DNA of 64,000 nt from an uncultured Pseudomonadales bacterium (GTDB lineage Bacteria > Pseudomonadota > Gammaproteobacteria > Pseudomonadales > Pseudohongiellaceae): positions 148,747 through 212,746 of the forward strand of contig CALSUH010000008.1 of the NCBI GenBank assembly GCA_943789485.1, written 5' to 3'. The notes beneath the pieces were generated by a model, which saw only the letters and a program-made list of their open reading frames with translations, had not been told where the DNA came from and did no database searches. Position numbers and translations under genes: made by a program. Position 1 is the first letter of the stretch; each line of letters begins with the position of its first letter. Below, piece by piece: positions 17,758-27,650 of the stretch.

Positions 17758-19788
17758 TTGAAAACAATAATTTCTAATCCTAGAATCGTGCTCGCCGCTG
17801 GAGTGTTGTTTTCTTCTCTTTTCTGTGTGCTTGGACTTGCGGCCGATGCGCCGGCGTCCAGCACTTTTACTGAGGCACAGTTCGATAGGGGAGAGGCCTT
17901 ATATCAACAACGTTGTTCGCTCTGCCATGGCACGGAGCTGGATAGCGCGGCGGCCCCTGAATTAGTTGGTGCGACCTTTCGTAAGAGCTGGTCTCGTCTA
18001 GGGGCTAGTGTTAATGAACTATTTAATCTCATTCTTACATCCATGCCTCCAAGCCAGCCTGGTAGTCTGACTGACGCCGAGGGGCTAGATGTGCTCGCCT
18101 TTATTCTCGGCAGCAATAATGTCCTGCAAGGCAGTGAAGAGTTAAAGGATGACTACGACTATTTGAGTGCCATACCCCTTTCCCGAGGAGACGAAGTGCT
18201 AGATAGTGCGGCGACTTTTATCGAAGGTGTGTATGGAATCGAGCCGAGTGGCACAGGTCCATCGTTCGATGAGTTGCTGACGGCTGCGGATAATTCGCAG
18301 GACTGGCTTTATCACAATCAGAATTATCAGGGTACGCGTTATTCCGAGTTAGTTGAGATCGATACGTCTAACGCGAATAAACTACAACAAGTCTGCGCCT
18401 ATCAACTGAACACCAACGCGACTATGCAAAACGGTCCTATCGTCTATCAAGGCACGATGTACGTGACTAATGCAACTCATACGGCGGCCATTGACGCAGC
18501 CACTTGTCAGAAAATCTGGAGCTACGATTGGGAGCCTAAAGATCGCATGGTATGGGGGAATAATCGCGGCGTCGCGATCAGGGACGGTTACGTAGTGCGA
18601 GGTACGGCGGATGGTTATCTGCTCGCTCTGGACTCTGCTAATGGGAATCTTCTGTGGGCACGACAGGTCGCGGATCCTTGGTTAGGCGAAACGTTCACCA
18701 TGCCGCCGATGATCTATGAAGACATGATACTGATCGGGCCGGCAGGTAGTGAGAACGCAATCTCCGGTTGGGTTGGTGCTTTCTCAATTCACGATGGCAA
18801 GCAGTTATGGAAATTCCTAACCGTACCGGAGGCAGCCGCGGGCGGTGGAGAGACTTGGGGCAACCCGGAGAATATCCCGCTCGGTGGTGGCGCGGTATGG
18901 ACGCCTCTTAGTATGGATTTGGAGCTTGGAGAGTTGTATGCGGCAGTGACTAATCCGGCGCCGGATCTGCCCGCTTATCTGCGTCCAGGCGAAAACCTCT
19001 ATACGAATAACATCATCGCACTCGATGTGCGCACGGGCGAGCTTAATTGGCACAGGGCTCTTGTGCCCAACGATGATCACGACTGGGACTTGACACAGGT
19101 AAGCCCGGTGTTGAAAGCCGGTATCGATAACGTGTCTCGTGACTTCGTGGCGACAGTAGGAAAGGACGGCATACTGCGAGGACTGGATAAGCAGACGCAT
19201 GAAATTCTATATGAGACACCTGTTACCACTATATTGAATGCCGAAGTGCCGGTAACGCAAGAAGGAGTCTTCGCCTGTCCTGGCGTATACGGTGGTGTGC
19301 TTTGGAGCGGCCCTGCCTATCACCCCGGCGAGAAGTTATTGATTACACCTTCAATCGACTACTGTGCTCAGTTTACGGCAGCAACGGACGTTGAGTACAT
19401 TCCGGGTCAAATGTATATGGGCGGAGCAGTGAGTCCAGACGAAGAGGCGCAGACTGGATGGCTCACTGCCATAGACGCAGAGTCAGGTGAGGTTAAGTGG
19501 CGTTATCATTCGCCTACTCCCATGGTTTCGGGTGTCACAACAACGGCTGGCGGCTTGGTGATAAGTGGTGAGCTTACTGGCAACCTGCTGTTAATGGACG
19601 CCAGCTCGGGAAATATTCTACATAGCGTCAATACCGGTGCACCGGTAGGCGGTGGTATCGTGACGTACGAGGTTGAAGGACGGCAGTACATAGCCACGAA
19701 TTCTGGCAATGCTATGCTAACCTTTAGAACCGGTACGGAGTCACAACGAACCGGCAGCATTATTGTCTATGCCTTGCCAGATGACTAA
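17758..19788 (+). CDS. Quinohaemoprotein (PQQ) dehydrogenase with N-terminal cytochrome c domain
   Basis: A 676-residue exported protein. After the signal peptide, a cytochrome c domain carries the haem motif CSLCH at residues 53-57, with a likely methionine ligand in TSMPPSQPG. From about residue 180 the PQQ beta-propeller follows, with repeated tryptophan-docking segments such as DWLYHNQNYQGTRYSE, GNLLWARQVADPW and GELNWHRALVPNDDHDWD. It should oxidise an alcohol or aldehyde in the periplasm and pass electrons through the haem. The start is TTG with AAAGGA six bases upstream, the best site available. Having the cytochrome domain before the propeller is less usual than at the C-terminus. PQQ biosynthesis genes are not in the window. 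Confidence 0.88.
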   Translation: MKTIISNPRIVLAAGVLFSSLFCVLGLAADAPASSTFTEAQFDRGEALYQQRCSLCHGTELDSAAAPELVGATFRKSWSRLGASVNELFNLILTSMPPSQPGSLTDAEGLDVLAFILGSNNVLQGSEELKDDYDYLSAIPLSRGDEVLDSAATFIEGVYGIEPSGTGPSFDELLTAADNSQDWLYHNQNYQGTRYSELVEIDTSNANKLQQVCAYQLNTNATMQNGPIVYQGTMYVTNATHTAAIDAATCQKIWSYDWEPKDRMVWGNNRGVAIRDGYVVRGTADGYLLALDSANGNLLWARQVADPWLGETFTMPPMIYEDMILIGPAGSENAISGWVGAFSIHDGKQLWKFLTVPEAAAGGGETWGNPENIPLGGGAVWTPLSMDLELGELYAAVTNPAPDLPAYLRPGENLYTNNIIALDVRTGELNWHRALVPNDDHDWDLTQVSPVLKAGIDNVSRDFVATVGKDGILRGLDKQTHEILYETPVTTILNAEVPVTQEGVFACPGVYGGVLWSGPAYHPGEKLLITPSIDYCAQFTAATDVEYIPGQMYMGGAVSPDEEAQTGWLTAIDAESGEVKWRYHSPTPMVSGVTTTAGGLVISGELTGNLLLMDASSGNILHSVNTGAPVGGGIVTYEVEGRQYIATNSGNAMLTFRTGTESQRTGSIIVYALPDD

Positions 19789-20030
19789 TTTGTAGACTCT
19801 CACTTGTCTTCGGGCTATTTTTATTAGCAGCCCTTGCGTAGCTCGCCGCTTTTGATGCCGTCTACTGTGCCTGATCTTTCCCCTAAGTTAGTACCACTCG
19901 CAGGATGAGAATTTCATGGTTTGTCTCCCACATTGCATTCTGCGAGCCCAAGCTGTGCTACAAGTAGAAAGAGTAGGATGGTGGCTGAAGTTATTTTCTC
20001 AGTAGGTTCTCCAGGTTTAAATCTTTACAG

Positions 20031-21215
20031 CTAGACGACCCGCTTCTCTCGAAGAATTGCGATCTGAGCCTCGCTATAGCCAAGCTCCTGCATGATTTCG
20101 TCAGTGTGTTCGCCGAGAGTAGGCGGGCGGCTACGAATTTCACCCGGGGTTTCCGACAGTTCAATAGGCGTCTTCATTAAAGGCGCTGGTTTGTCTAGAC
20201 CCGGGTAGTCAACGTATTGAAACAGACCTTTCGCTGCAACATGTGGGTCGTCTAGCACTTCCTGCGGTGAGAGCACTGGACCTGCTGGCAATCTCGCGGC
20301 TTCCATTTCTTCGAGCACTTCCTTTGAGGTTCTTTTGGCACACCAAGTCGCGGTTCTTTCGCTGATTAATTCACCGTTGTTGCCCCGAGAAATATCGTCT
20401 TTAAAGCGCGGGTCGTCAAGCCAATGGTCTTCGCCTATTAGATCGGCCCAGCGTTTAAACAGGGGCCCACCTACTGATTGCACTAATACCCAGCCATCTT
20501 GCGTCTTGAAAGTATCGGCGGGACCTGAGGTCTGCGAGCGGTTCAGTGTGGCCACGCGATTGCACTGAATGGCGTTCTGCTCGATGGCAGTGCCGTTCAT
20601 CATCGTCAGTGCGGTATTAAATAGAGAGCCTTCTACCATCTGACCTTTGCCGGTCTTTTGTCTTTCGAACAAGGCGGCCATGGTACCGAATGCCGATAGG
20701 CTGGCAGTGCCGAAATCGATATACGGGGGGTAGGCTTTGACTGGTTGATCTGGGGTGCCCGACATATACATGGCGCCCGACATGGCCTGACCTAGGCCGT
20801 CGAAGCCGACGCGGTTTGCATAGGGGCCGCCGCGTCCGAAGGCAGAAACGGTAGTGAGGATAATGTCCGGCTTGGTAGCCTTGAGGCTGTCATAATCAAG
20901 GCCCATAGCCTGAAGCGTGTCTGGAGGAAGGTTGGCTATGACCACATCAGCGGTCTTGACCAGTTTTTTGACGATCTCGCGCCCCTCGGGCTTCATCGGA
21001 TTGAGAGTTAGACACTTCTTATTACGTGCCAGCTGCATGAATAGGCCTCCGTCGCCCTTGTCACTGATCGGAGACAGGAATCGATCCTCGCTGCCATCGA
21101 TCTTCTCAATGCGTATGACCTCGGCTCCCATATCCCCTAAGAGCGTTCCACAGTAGGGCCCTGCGATGTAACGACCAAAATCCAGCACCCGAATTCCTTT
21201 CAATACCTGCGTCAT
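20031..21215 (-). CDS. CaiB/BaiF class III CoA-transferase
   Basis: A 394-residue protein of the formyl-CoA/carnitine CoA-transferase family. It begins with the classic LKGIRVLDFGRYIAGPYCG block, then MGAEVIRIEKIDGSEDR, ARNKKCLTLN and AFGRGGPYANRVGFDG. The catalytic aspartate is in YPPYIDFGTAS. It moves CoA between carboxylic acids in the cytosol. It is convergent with the PQQ dehydrogenase gene, about 240 bases away. Its acid substrate is not evident from sequence; activation of an acid produced by the neighbouring dehydrogenase/hydrolases is a reasonable inference. Confidence 0.92.
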   Translation of the reverse strand: MTQVLKGIRVLDFGRYIAGPYCGTLLGDMGAEVIRIEKIDGSEDRFLSPISDKGDGGLFMQLARNKKCLTLNPMKPEGREIVKKLVKTADVVIANLPPDTLQAMGLDYDSLKATKPDIILTTVSAFGRGGPYANRVGFDGLGQAMSGAMYMSGTPDQPVKAYPPYIDFGTASLSAFGTMAALFERQKTGKGQMVEGSLFNTALTMMNGTAIEQNAIQCNRVATLNRSQTSGPADTFKTQDGWVLVQSVGGPLFKRWADLIGEDHWLDDPRFKDDISRGNNGELISERTATWCAKRTSKEVLEEMEAARLPAGPVLSPQEVLDDPHVAAKGLFQYVDYPGLDKPAPLMKTPIELSETPGEIRSRPPTLGEHTDEIMQELGYSEAQIAILREKRVV

Positions 21216-21469
21216 ACTTTGTTTCCATTATTTGAGAATGTTCATAAATTTGAATCGAAATTCTAGCATAAGTAACTAATTCATCTACCTAATCTACTTA
21301 AAGATAAATTCCACCCCTATCGTGAGTTTTGTGAGGTGGTTAACGTATTTCTGCTCATTAGTTCGGCCTACTCATTTCTTAATAAGGTGCCAATTATATT
21401 GACTACATCAAGGTCTAAATAAGGTAGCAACACAGCATTACCAGACTACGCCTCAGGCGAATTAACGTG

Positions 21470-21589
21470 ATGACTTTGGCTGAAAAAAAGAACGAGTCTA
21501 AACAAGCTCTAAATGCACTTACTGCTATTTTGAAGAAACCCTATCAAGATGCCTGTATTGTCTGCAAAGGCAGCGGGCAGGGGCTGTAA
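21470..21589 (+). CDS. Possible 39-residue cysteine-motif peptide
   Basis: ATG 21470 opens a 39-codon frame ending in C-I-V-C-K-G-S-G-Q-G-L, which resembles one CxxCxGxG unit of DnaJ-type zinc domains. It lies in a 550-base gap with no other gene and is followed by an inverted repeat. There is no clear ribosome-binding site, so coding status is uncertain. Confidence 0.25.
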   Translation: MTLAEKKNESKQALNALTAILKKPYQDACIVCKGSGQGL

Positions 21590-21627
21590 AAATTGCTCTA
21601 AAGCTCACACAGTAGATTGCATCCACC

Positions 21628-21659
21628 AGCCCGGGAGCTTTTTCTAAGTTCGCCGGGCT
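21628..21659. terminator. Weak inverted repeat, possible terminator
   Basis: AGCCCGG (21628-21634) and CCGGGCT (21653-21659) are perfect inverted arms around an 18-base loop, followed by a short T-rich run. It lies between the small frame at 21470 and the methyltransferase gene. The long loop makes terminator function uncertain. Confidence 0.35.
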
Positions 21660-21769
21660 TCTTGTTTGCCTTACAGCGCTGATTTACAATCCCATCATCC
21701 CCGCTCTGCGGACATTCTCCCGTTTCTGAGGCTAGTCGGCTCAGATTGGCAAAATACAAAGGTCAGCCC

Positions 21770-22507
21770 ATGATTTCAGTCAGACAGTTACGATTTGGCA
21801 TACTGCCTATTCTCGCCTCCATCTTTGTGTACATAGTTCCTGCACAGGCGGCGGAGTTTCCAGGGTATGAAGTCGCGCCAGAGCGCAAAACGACCGGTAT
21901 CGGCAAGTTCTATATGGGGCGTGAAATTTCTTTCGTGATGGGGCATCAGGCTGCAGGTTGGCTTAATCGCCCAGGTCGTATTCAGGAAGAGATGCCTGAC
22001 GAGGTTGTGGCGAATATGGGATTGAATTCAGATCATGTGGTTGCCGATATAGGCGCTGGCTCGGGCTACTTCTCTTTTCGGATTGCGAAATTGGTGCCGG
22101 AAGGTAAGGTGCTGGCGGTTGATATTCAGCCGGAGATGTTAGCAATCATAGAGCAACGCAAGGCTACTGACGGCGTGACGAATATCGAAGGTGTTATAGG
22201 TGCGGTGGACGATCCGAACTTGCCGCCTAATTCTATCGATGCCGCGATCATGGTCGATGCCTATCACGAGTTCGATCACCCCTTCGAGATGATAGATGGT
22301 ATCAACAATGCACTTAGAGTTGGAGGTCGCATATTCTTGCTGGAATACCGCGGTGAAGACGCTTCGGTACCTATTCGTCCGTTGCATAAGATGACAGAAG
22401 AGCAGGTAGTTAAAGAGATGGGTGTTTTCGGCCTGGAATGGACTGACACGCTAGACTTTCTGCCTTGGCAGCATATGATGGTATTTACTAAGGTGAGTGC
22501 GAATTAA
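21770..22507 (+). CDS. SAM methyltransferase-fold protein with signal peptide
   Basis: A 245-residue protein. A Rossmann methyltransferase domain is clear: motif I VVADIGAGSGYFSFRIA, then VLAVDIQPEML and the acidic/aromatic DAYHEF block. Ahead of it is a hydrophobic segment, FGILPILASIFVYIVPAQAAEF, that reads as a cleavable signal peptide. The ATG at 21770 has AAAGG about eight bases upstream; the frame extends to a TTG at 21746. Similar exported methyltransferase-like proteins are seen in other proteobacteria, but since SAM is cytosolic the function is puzzling. It may be a repurposed fold. Confidence 0.78.
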   Translation: MISVRQLRFGILPILASIFVYIVPAQAAEFPGYEVAPERKTTGIGKFYMGREISFVMGHQAAGWLNRPGRIQEEMPDEVVANMGLNSDHVVADIGAGSGYFSFRIAKLVPEGKVLAVDIQPEMLAIIEQRKATDGVTNIEGVIGAVDDPNLPPNSIDAAIMVDAYHEFDHPFEMIDGINNALRVGGRIFLLEYRGEDASVPIRPLHKMTEEQVVKEMGVFGLEWTDTLDFLPWQHMMVFTKVSAN

Positions 22508-22664
22508 CTAGTCACTAATAACGCGCTGCTGGCCTAGCTAGCGGCGCGAGCTTCAAAATCCCCCTTCGATATTCTCTAGCTCTCTGTTTGGTTTCCTTCT
22601 CTTGCCGCGTTAGTTTTTTATGTGCACTGATTCTGTTTAGTAGAGGCGGAGTAGGAAATCATTT

Positions 22665-22696
22665 CGAAAAAAAGACAGCTGTGCTGTTTTTTTTCG
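22665..22696. terminator. Terminator after TonB receptor 2
   Basis: CGAAAAAAAGACAGC pairs with GCTGTTTTTTTTCG around a three-base loop. A and T tracts on both sides make it effective on either strand; it lies 24 bases past the end of the receptor gene on the minus strand. Confidence 0.8.
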
Positions 22697-22719
22697 AGTC
22701 AATTTTGGAGCGGGAGTGC

Positions 22720-24876
22720 CTAGAATGTTTGTCTGATTTTTAAGGCATATTTTATGCCGGTGCCGTTACAGGAGTCTTCGATTTCTTCTACAATTCCAGC
22801 AGCCGTCGCACCAACATAGCGAATTCTTTCTCTGCAGCGGATTTGGCTGTTGGCATTCTGAACATCGAAGCGAAAAGTGATTCCGTTGAAGGCTTGCTTT
22901 TCGGCGAAGAAGTTTAGGCCGAATTCGCCTATATTAGTCTCCGTATCGTTGATGTCTATCTGCGTTAGGCCACTACCATCACGTGCGGAATTATAGTAGC
23001 TGAAGCCGTAACTAAAATTGTATTGAGTGATGTCGTGTCGAAAATTAGCGCGCCCGAACCAGCGACCGTTTCTACGCAGACGCCGCTGCGTGCCTAGGAA
23101 GGGGTCTGTTACTTCTGAATCTTGTAGGCTCAATCCAAGTGTGAACAGGGCGTTAGGAACGCCGAGGTAGCCCAGACGTGTACTCGCATCGAAGTTCGCG
23201 CCGTAACGTGTGCCGTCTCCAATATTGCCCCTTGCTGACTGCAGGTCGGTAGCGCTGGGAGAAACATCAATGCGATCGATAACATTGCTCAAGTCTCGGT
23301 AGTAGAGCTGGGTATTGAGTACGCCAATACTATTGGGAAGGCGATACTCCAAATTCATTTCGTAGTTCCATGCCTGCTCCTGCGCAATTCCTGGGTTGCC
23401 AGCCTGTGTATTTTGATCATCGTCTGAGTTGTCGGTGCTGGCACTGAAATCCGAGAAGCTCAATTGTGAAACAGTCTTCTCAATTATTGTGCGAAGTTGC
23501 AGAGATTGAGTGATGTCGAAGCGGTAGTCGAGCTTGGGACGCACAAAAGAAAACTCTCTTTCGTTGGCGACGTCTCCGGACTGGGTAATAGTCGACGTTT
23601 CATAGATCAATGAGCTTTCTAAGGACATGCGGTCGTTGATTTGCCAATTGTGGATGGCGAAGTTTTCTAAGCGTAATTCTTCTACTGTGGAGCTCGCATT
23701 GCCGATGGCTTGTGGCACCAGCCCGCCGTGGGCGAGCGAGGTGATGCCTGTGCCTGACAAGCCCAGGCGGAGGTCTGAGTCGCGAATTGTCTGCGCACCT
23801 TCGATACCAATTTCCATCCCTTGGTTGCTACCGATATCAAACGTATAAGAGGTACGGCCGATACGTTCGCGGTCGCGACCGGCAGAGAACAGGAAGAGAT
23901 CTTTTTCTTGTGAGTCAGCAAATACGTCGAAGCGATCTCGTGTATAGGTAAAGTCTCGATCGTTTACAATAAATAGGAAGCGGTACTTACTGCCGCTGTC
24001 AAAGTTGTATTCGTAGTCGCCACCGATCTCCCAATTGTTACGCTTGCGTATCTCGTCTTCGCGCTCGATGGTCGTGATTAAGGTGCCGGTGGTATAGTCA
24101 TTGATGGTTCGCGTTATATCTGTTGGCGGATTGCTCTCAGCGAAGAGGCCATTGAATTGCACCATGCTCTTCTCAAATTGGTAGCCAAGATTGAAGCTCG
24201 TCTCGTACTCAGTTTGGTTGCGCAAATTTTCCTGGGATCGGGCCTCCAGTAACTCACCATTTGGATCAACGCTAAATTCATTGGTAAACCGGTTTTCGTA
24301 ACGTGGTTCGGCTTCGATATGGAATAGGTAGTTAAATGCGCCATTCTGACCGGTATATGAAAGCTTGGCGCCGGGATCGACAGTGCCGTCGTGAAGCCGG
24401 TCCATGTTGAACTCGGCGGAGATACTGGAGCGGGTTTGTGCATTGAGTAGTACAACATTCACGACCTGACCGCCGCCACGTATATCCATATCGTCGGAGG
24501 TGCCACGTATAATTTCAATGTAGTCGACTTGATCAGCAGCGATACGACTCAACTGGCTGCGTCCCTCATTGTTTTTGCCGGTCGTGCGTTGACCGTTGAT
24601 GAGGATTTCGCCTTCGCCGGAGCCCAGGCCGCGACTATTACCGCGATTATTTCTGTTGCCGTTCAGGGCAAGACCGATTCCAGGAATACGATCGATCATG
24701 TCGTTGACGGACACTGGCGAATATTGCGTAAAGAAATCTGCCTCATACACTACAGTTGATTCGTCGACGGCCTGTGGCTCGGCTTGCTGCGCAAAGCCTT
24801 GATTCACTACCGCTGTAGCGAGGCAAAGAAGGCTAAGTCGGATAAGCTTTTCAGGCAGAGAAAGGCGCCGTGTCAT
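22720..24876 (-). CDS. TonB-dependent receptor 2
   Basis: An intact 718-residue outer-membrane receptor. It has a signal peptide ending near GFAQQAEP, then a STVVYEADFF segment that may hold the TonB box, a plug (SVNDMIDRIPGIGLAL, EILINGQRTTGK, YIEIIRGTSDDMDIRGG) and a long beta-barrel ending in the required C-terminal phenylalanine (K-I-R-Q-T-F). A conserved cysteine pair sits near the C-terminus (IRCRERIRY and EDSCNGTG). It is closely related to the receptors at 9142 and 25191. Energy comes from TonB/ExbBD encoded elsewhere. The substrate is unknown. Confidence 0.9.
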   Translation of the reverse strand: MTRRLSLPEKLIRLSLLCLATAVVNQGFAQQAEPQAVDESTVVYEADFFTQYSPVSVNDMIDRIPGIGLALNGNRNNRGNSRGLGSGEGEILINGQRTTGKNNEGRSQLSRIAADQVDYIEIIRGTSDDMDIRGGGQVVNVVLLNAQTRSSISAEFNMDRLHDGTVDPGAKLSYTGQNGAFNYLFHIEAEPRYENRFTNEFSVDPNGELLEARSQENLRNQTEYETSFNLGYQFEKSMVQFNGLFAESNPPTDITRTINDYTTGTLITTIEREDEIRKRNNWEIGGDYEYNFDSGSKYRFLFIVNDRDFTYTRDRFDVFADSQEKDLFLFSAGRDRERIGRTSYTFDIGSNQGMEIGIEGAQTIRDSDLRLGLSGTGITSLAHGGLVPQAIGNASSTVEELRLENFAIHNWQINDRMSLESSLIYETSTITQSGDVANEREFSFVRPKLDYRFDITQSLQLRTIIEKTVSQLSFSDFSASTDNSDDDQNTQAGNPGIAQEQAWNYEMNLEYRLPNSIGVLNTQLYYRDLSNVIDRIDVSPSATDLQSARGNIGDGTRYGANFDASTRLGYLGVPNALFTLGLSLQDSEVTDPFLGTQRRLRRNGRWFGRANFRHDITQYNFSYGFSYYNSARDGSGLTQIDINDTETNIGEFGLNFFAEKQAFNGITFRFDVQNANSQIRCRERIRYVGATAAGIVEEIEDSCNGTGIKYALKIRQTF

Positions 24877-25190
24877 TGCAATGCTCCATAGGTCTATCGG
24901 GTTTCACGCCAAACCTTTCTATCCAGAATAACTGCGTGATCAACAAGTCGGATCGGGGGTCTTAGAAAGTTTTTGGATGGATCAAAGTTACTGCTCTAAC
25001 GGGGCATGATTATACTAATGGGGTTTCTGCAATACTGTGACAAATTGTGTAATAAAGATGACAAAAGTGCCATATTTCACTGTTTTTCGAGGAGTTTTAC
25101 GCTACCCGAACTAACGGATATCGACTTCGATTGGAGAAGCTTTAGTAGGTTGAGAAAACAATCTGCTAACGTAGAAATTTCGCAGCGCTT

Positions 25191-27365
25191 TCAGAAGGTG
25201 CCGCGAATCTTTATCGCATACTTCTCGCCAGTATGGCTGCAGGAATCTTCTAGCTCGCTGAGCACACCGGTTGCAATCGTGCCGCCTGCATAGCGAAGGC
25301 GAACACGACAGCGCTCACTCTCATGGGGGTTAGTAGCTTCGAATCGAAGAGTCATCCCTTCCCAGCCCTGATACTCAACAAATAAAATTGAGAAAGGGTC
25401 TGAATTATACGATTCGATTCTATTAATGTCGTATACCTTATTGTTGTCTCGAATGCTGTTTCGATAGGTAAAGCCATAGTTTATATCGCGCTCTGGCATG
25501 TCGTGCCTGAACCCTAGGCTGTAGCTACCTCTGCCCTGACGATTGTTGCTAAAATAACTGAGCCGCCTATCGATGCCAAGGAAAGGGTCGGTAACGCTCG
25601 AGCTTTCTAGGTTTAGTCCTGTAGTTACCAATATTCCGGGCTGGCCTATGAAGTTCAATCGAAGACTGCCGTTAAGGCGTAGCCCATAGCGCTCACCGTC
25701 GCCAATATTACCACTCGCAGACTGAATGGTTGTAAGCGTTGAAGCATCGACTCGATCGATGACGTCTTCGAGGTCATGGTAGTAAATATTCGAGCTTATA
25801 ACACCATTGTCATTATTAAAGCGGTATTCAAGATTCAGGTCGTAGCGCCAGGACTGTTCCTGCCGTAGTTCAGGGTTTCCAGCTATCGTGTTCAGATCCT
25901 CATCGCCTGAATTAGTATTTGCGGTGAAGTCGTTGAAGCTTAACTGCGAAACATTTTTCTCTACGGTGGTACGAAATTGTAGTGATGGTGTTAAATCAAA
26001 ACGGTAGTCTACTTTTGGTCTAATAAAATCGAAGTCGCGTTTTTTGCTGACATCTCCAGATTGTGCAATCTCCGAAGTCTCTATAATTAATGTGGTCTCA
26101 AGCGACATGCGGCTATTAATTTGTAAATTATGAATTATGAACGATTCGTAGCGAAGCTCTTCTACCGTGGCATTCGTATTATTTACCTCCGACAGTCCGC
26201 CGAAGTTTTGAGAGACCATTCGAGTGTCGGATAATAAGCCGAGTTGTAGAGAAGATTCGAGAATCGTTTGAGCCCGCTCTATGCCAACCTCGATATTTTG
26301 GCTGCCAGCGAAGGCGAAAGAATAGGAACTGCGAATAATTCTTTCCTGATAGCGATTGAAATTAGCGAGGAATAGGTCTTTCTCGCGAGCATTGGTATCA
26401 ACATTGAAACGCTCGCGCGTGCTATCGTCTTCTTTCTTATTTAGGATGAAGAGAGTTTTCCAGCGCGCATTGTTGGCGAAAGTGTGCTCATAGTCACCAC
26501 CGATCTCCCAAAATTCACTGATTTGATTCGTGTCATCGAATTGCACCGTGTCTTTTCTCGGGACGTCCACAAAGTTAAAAATGGTTCTTTCAATTATAGA
26601 AGGGGCATCTCTGTTTTCAAGCTGGGCGTTGATATGGGCTATATCATTTTCACCGAATTCGTAGCCTAGGTTAGCGCTGAATATTAGAGGCTGTGAATCG
26701 GTAGTTGTAACTCGGCTGATATAGTCGTTTGGAGTGCCGTCGGCCAAGAAGCTGTTCTCATACCCTTTGCGTCTTTCCCATCGCGGCTCGGACTCGGCAC
26801 TAAAAAGGTAGTCCAGGGCGCCGCGTTGGCCCGAGAATGAGACTTTGCCGCCGGGCTTCAGTTCGCCGTCGTGAAGACGGTCTGCATTGATCTCGTAGGC
26901 GAATGAGGAGCGACTCTCTGCTTCAAGCAATACAATATTGATGACCTGACTGCCACCACGAACATCGAGTTCGCCGGAAGTGCCACGGATGATTTCGATA
27001 TACTGCACTTGATTTGCCGGTATCCTGCTGAGCTGACTATTGCCTTCGTTCTCTTTACCGGCCGTGCGTCGTCCGTTGATCAGAATTTGGTCGCCGCCAA
27101 GGCCCAGTCCGCGTCGACTACCACCGCTGGAACTATCAGGCCCTCCATTTCCACCACCACCGCCGCGTGCAGTATCAATACCTGGAATGCGATCGAGCAT
27201 ATCGTTCACTGAAAAAGGCTCATACTGAGCGAAAAATTCCGCCGGATAGGTAACTGTCGAATCGTTAGTCGCGGGTTCTTGTGCTAGAGCGAATGCGGAG
27301 AATATGGCGCCGCTTAGTAGAAGAGCAAGTGAAAGAATACGATTCGAGGCTGAACTACAGCGCAT
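25191..27365 (-). CDS. TonB-dependent receptor 3
   Basis: An intact 724-residue outer-membrane receptor in tandem with receptor 2 on the same strand. Signal peptide (ends near FALAQEP), a STVTYPAEFF segment, plug with SVNDMLDRIPGIDTARGG and a glycine/serine-rich insertion, QILINGRRTAGK, YIEIIRGTSGELDVRGG, and a barrel ending K-I-R-G-T-F. The C-terminal cysteine pair is conserved. The gap to receptor 2 is about 310 bases, with no gene in it, so each may have its own promoter. The substrate is unknown. Confidence 0.9.
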   Translation of the reverse strand: MRCSSASNRILSLALLLSGAIFSAFALAQEPATNDSTVTYPAEFFAQYEPFSVNDMLDRIPGIDTARGGGGGNGGPDSSSGGSRRGLGLGGDQILINGRRTAGKENEGNSQLSRIPANQVQYIEIIRGTSGELDVRGGSQVINIVLLEAESRSSFAYEINADRLHDGELKPGGKVSFSGQRGALDYLFSAESEPRWERRKGYENSFLADGTPNDYISRVTTTDSQPLIFSANLGYEFGENDIAHINAQLENRDAPSIIERTIFNFVDVPRKDTVQFDDTNQISEFWEIGGDYEHTFANNARWKTLFILNKKEDDSTRERFNVDTNAREKDLFLANFNRYQERIIRSSYSFAFAGSQNIEVGIERAQTILESSLQLGLLSDTRMVSQNFGGLSEVNNTNATVEELRYESFIIHNLQINSRMSLETTLIIETSEIAQSGDVSKKRDFDFIRPKVDYRFDLTPSLQFRTTVEKNVSQLSFNDFTANTNSGDEDLNTIAGNPELRQEQSWRYDLNLEYRFNNDNGVISSNIYYHDLEDVIDRVDASTLTTIQSASGNIGDGERYGLRLNGSLRLNFIGQPGILVTTGLNLESSSVTDPFLGIDRRLSYFSNNRQGRGSYSLGFRHDMPERDINYGFTYRNSIRDNNKVYDINRIESYNSDPFSILFVEYQGWEGMTLRFEATNPHESERCRVRLRYAGGTIATGVLSELEDSCSHTGEKYAIKIRGTF

Positions 27366-27650
27366 ACAAGTCTCCGAGGGATATTTTTACTAACTCTGAA
27401 TTACGATTTACGCATTATTAGCCGCGCGAAATTGGGCGTAAGTATGCACATAATCAACCAGCGATAGAATCCGCTTTAGAGTCTTATTTGTGACATTTTG
27501 TAATGTGCCCAGATAAGTCCTGCTTTGCGCTTGTTCCGGGAATTGAGGATAATGCTGCCTGCGGACAAAGTGGGCTCCAAAGGGATTATTGGAGCACGCT
27601 GACAAATCAAAATAGCTTGATAGCGTCTTTAGGTAGACCAGAGGTTTTAA

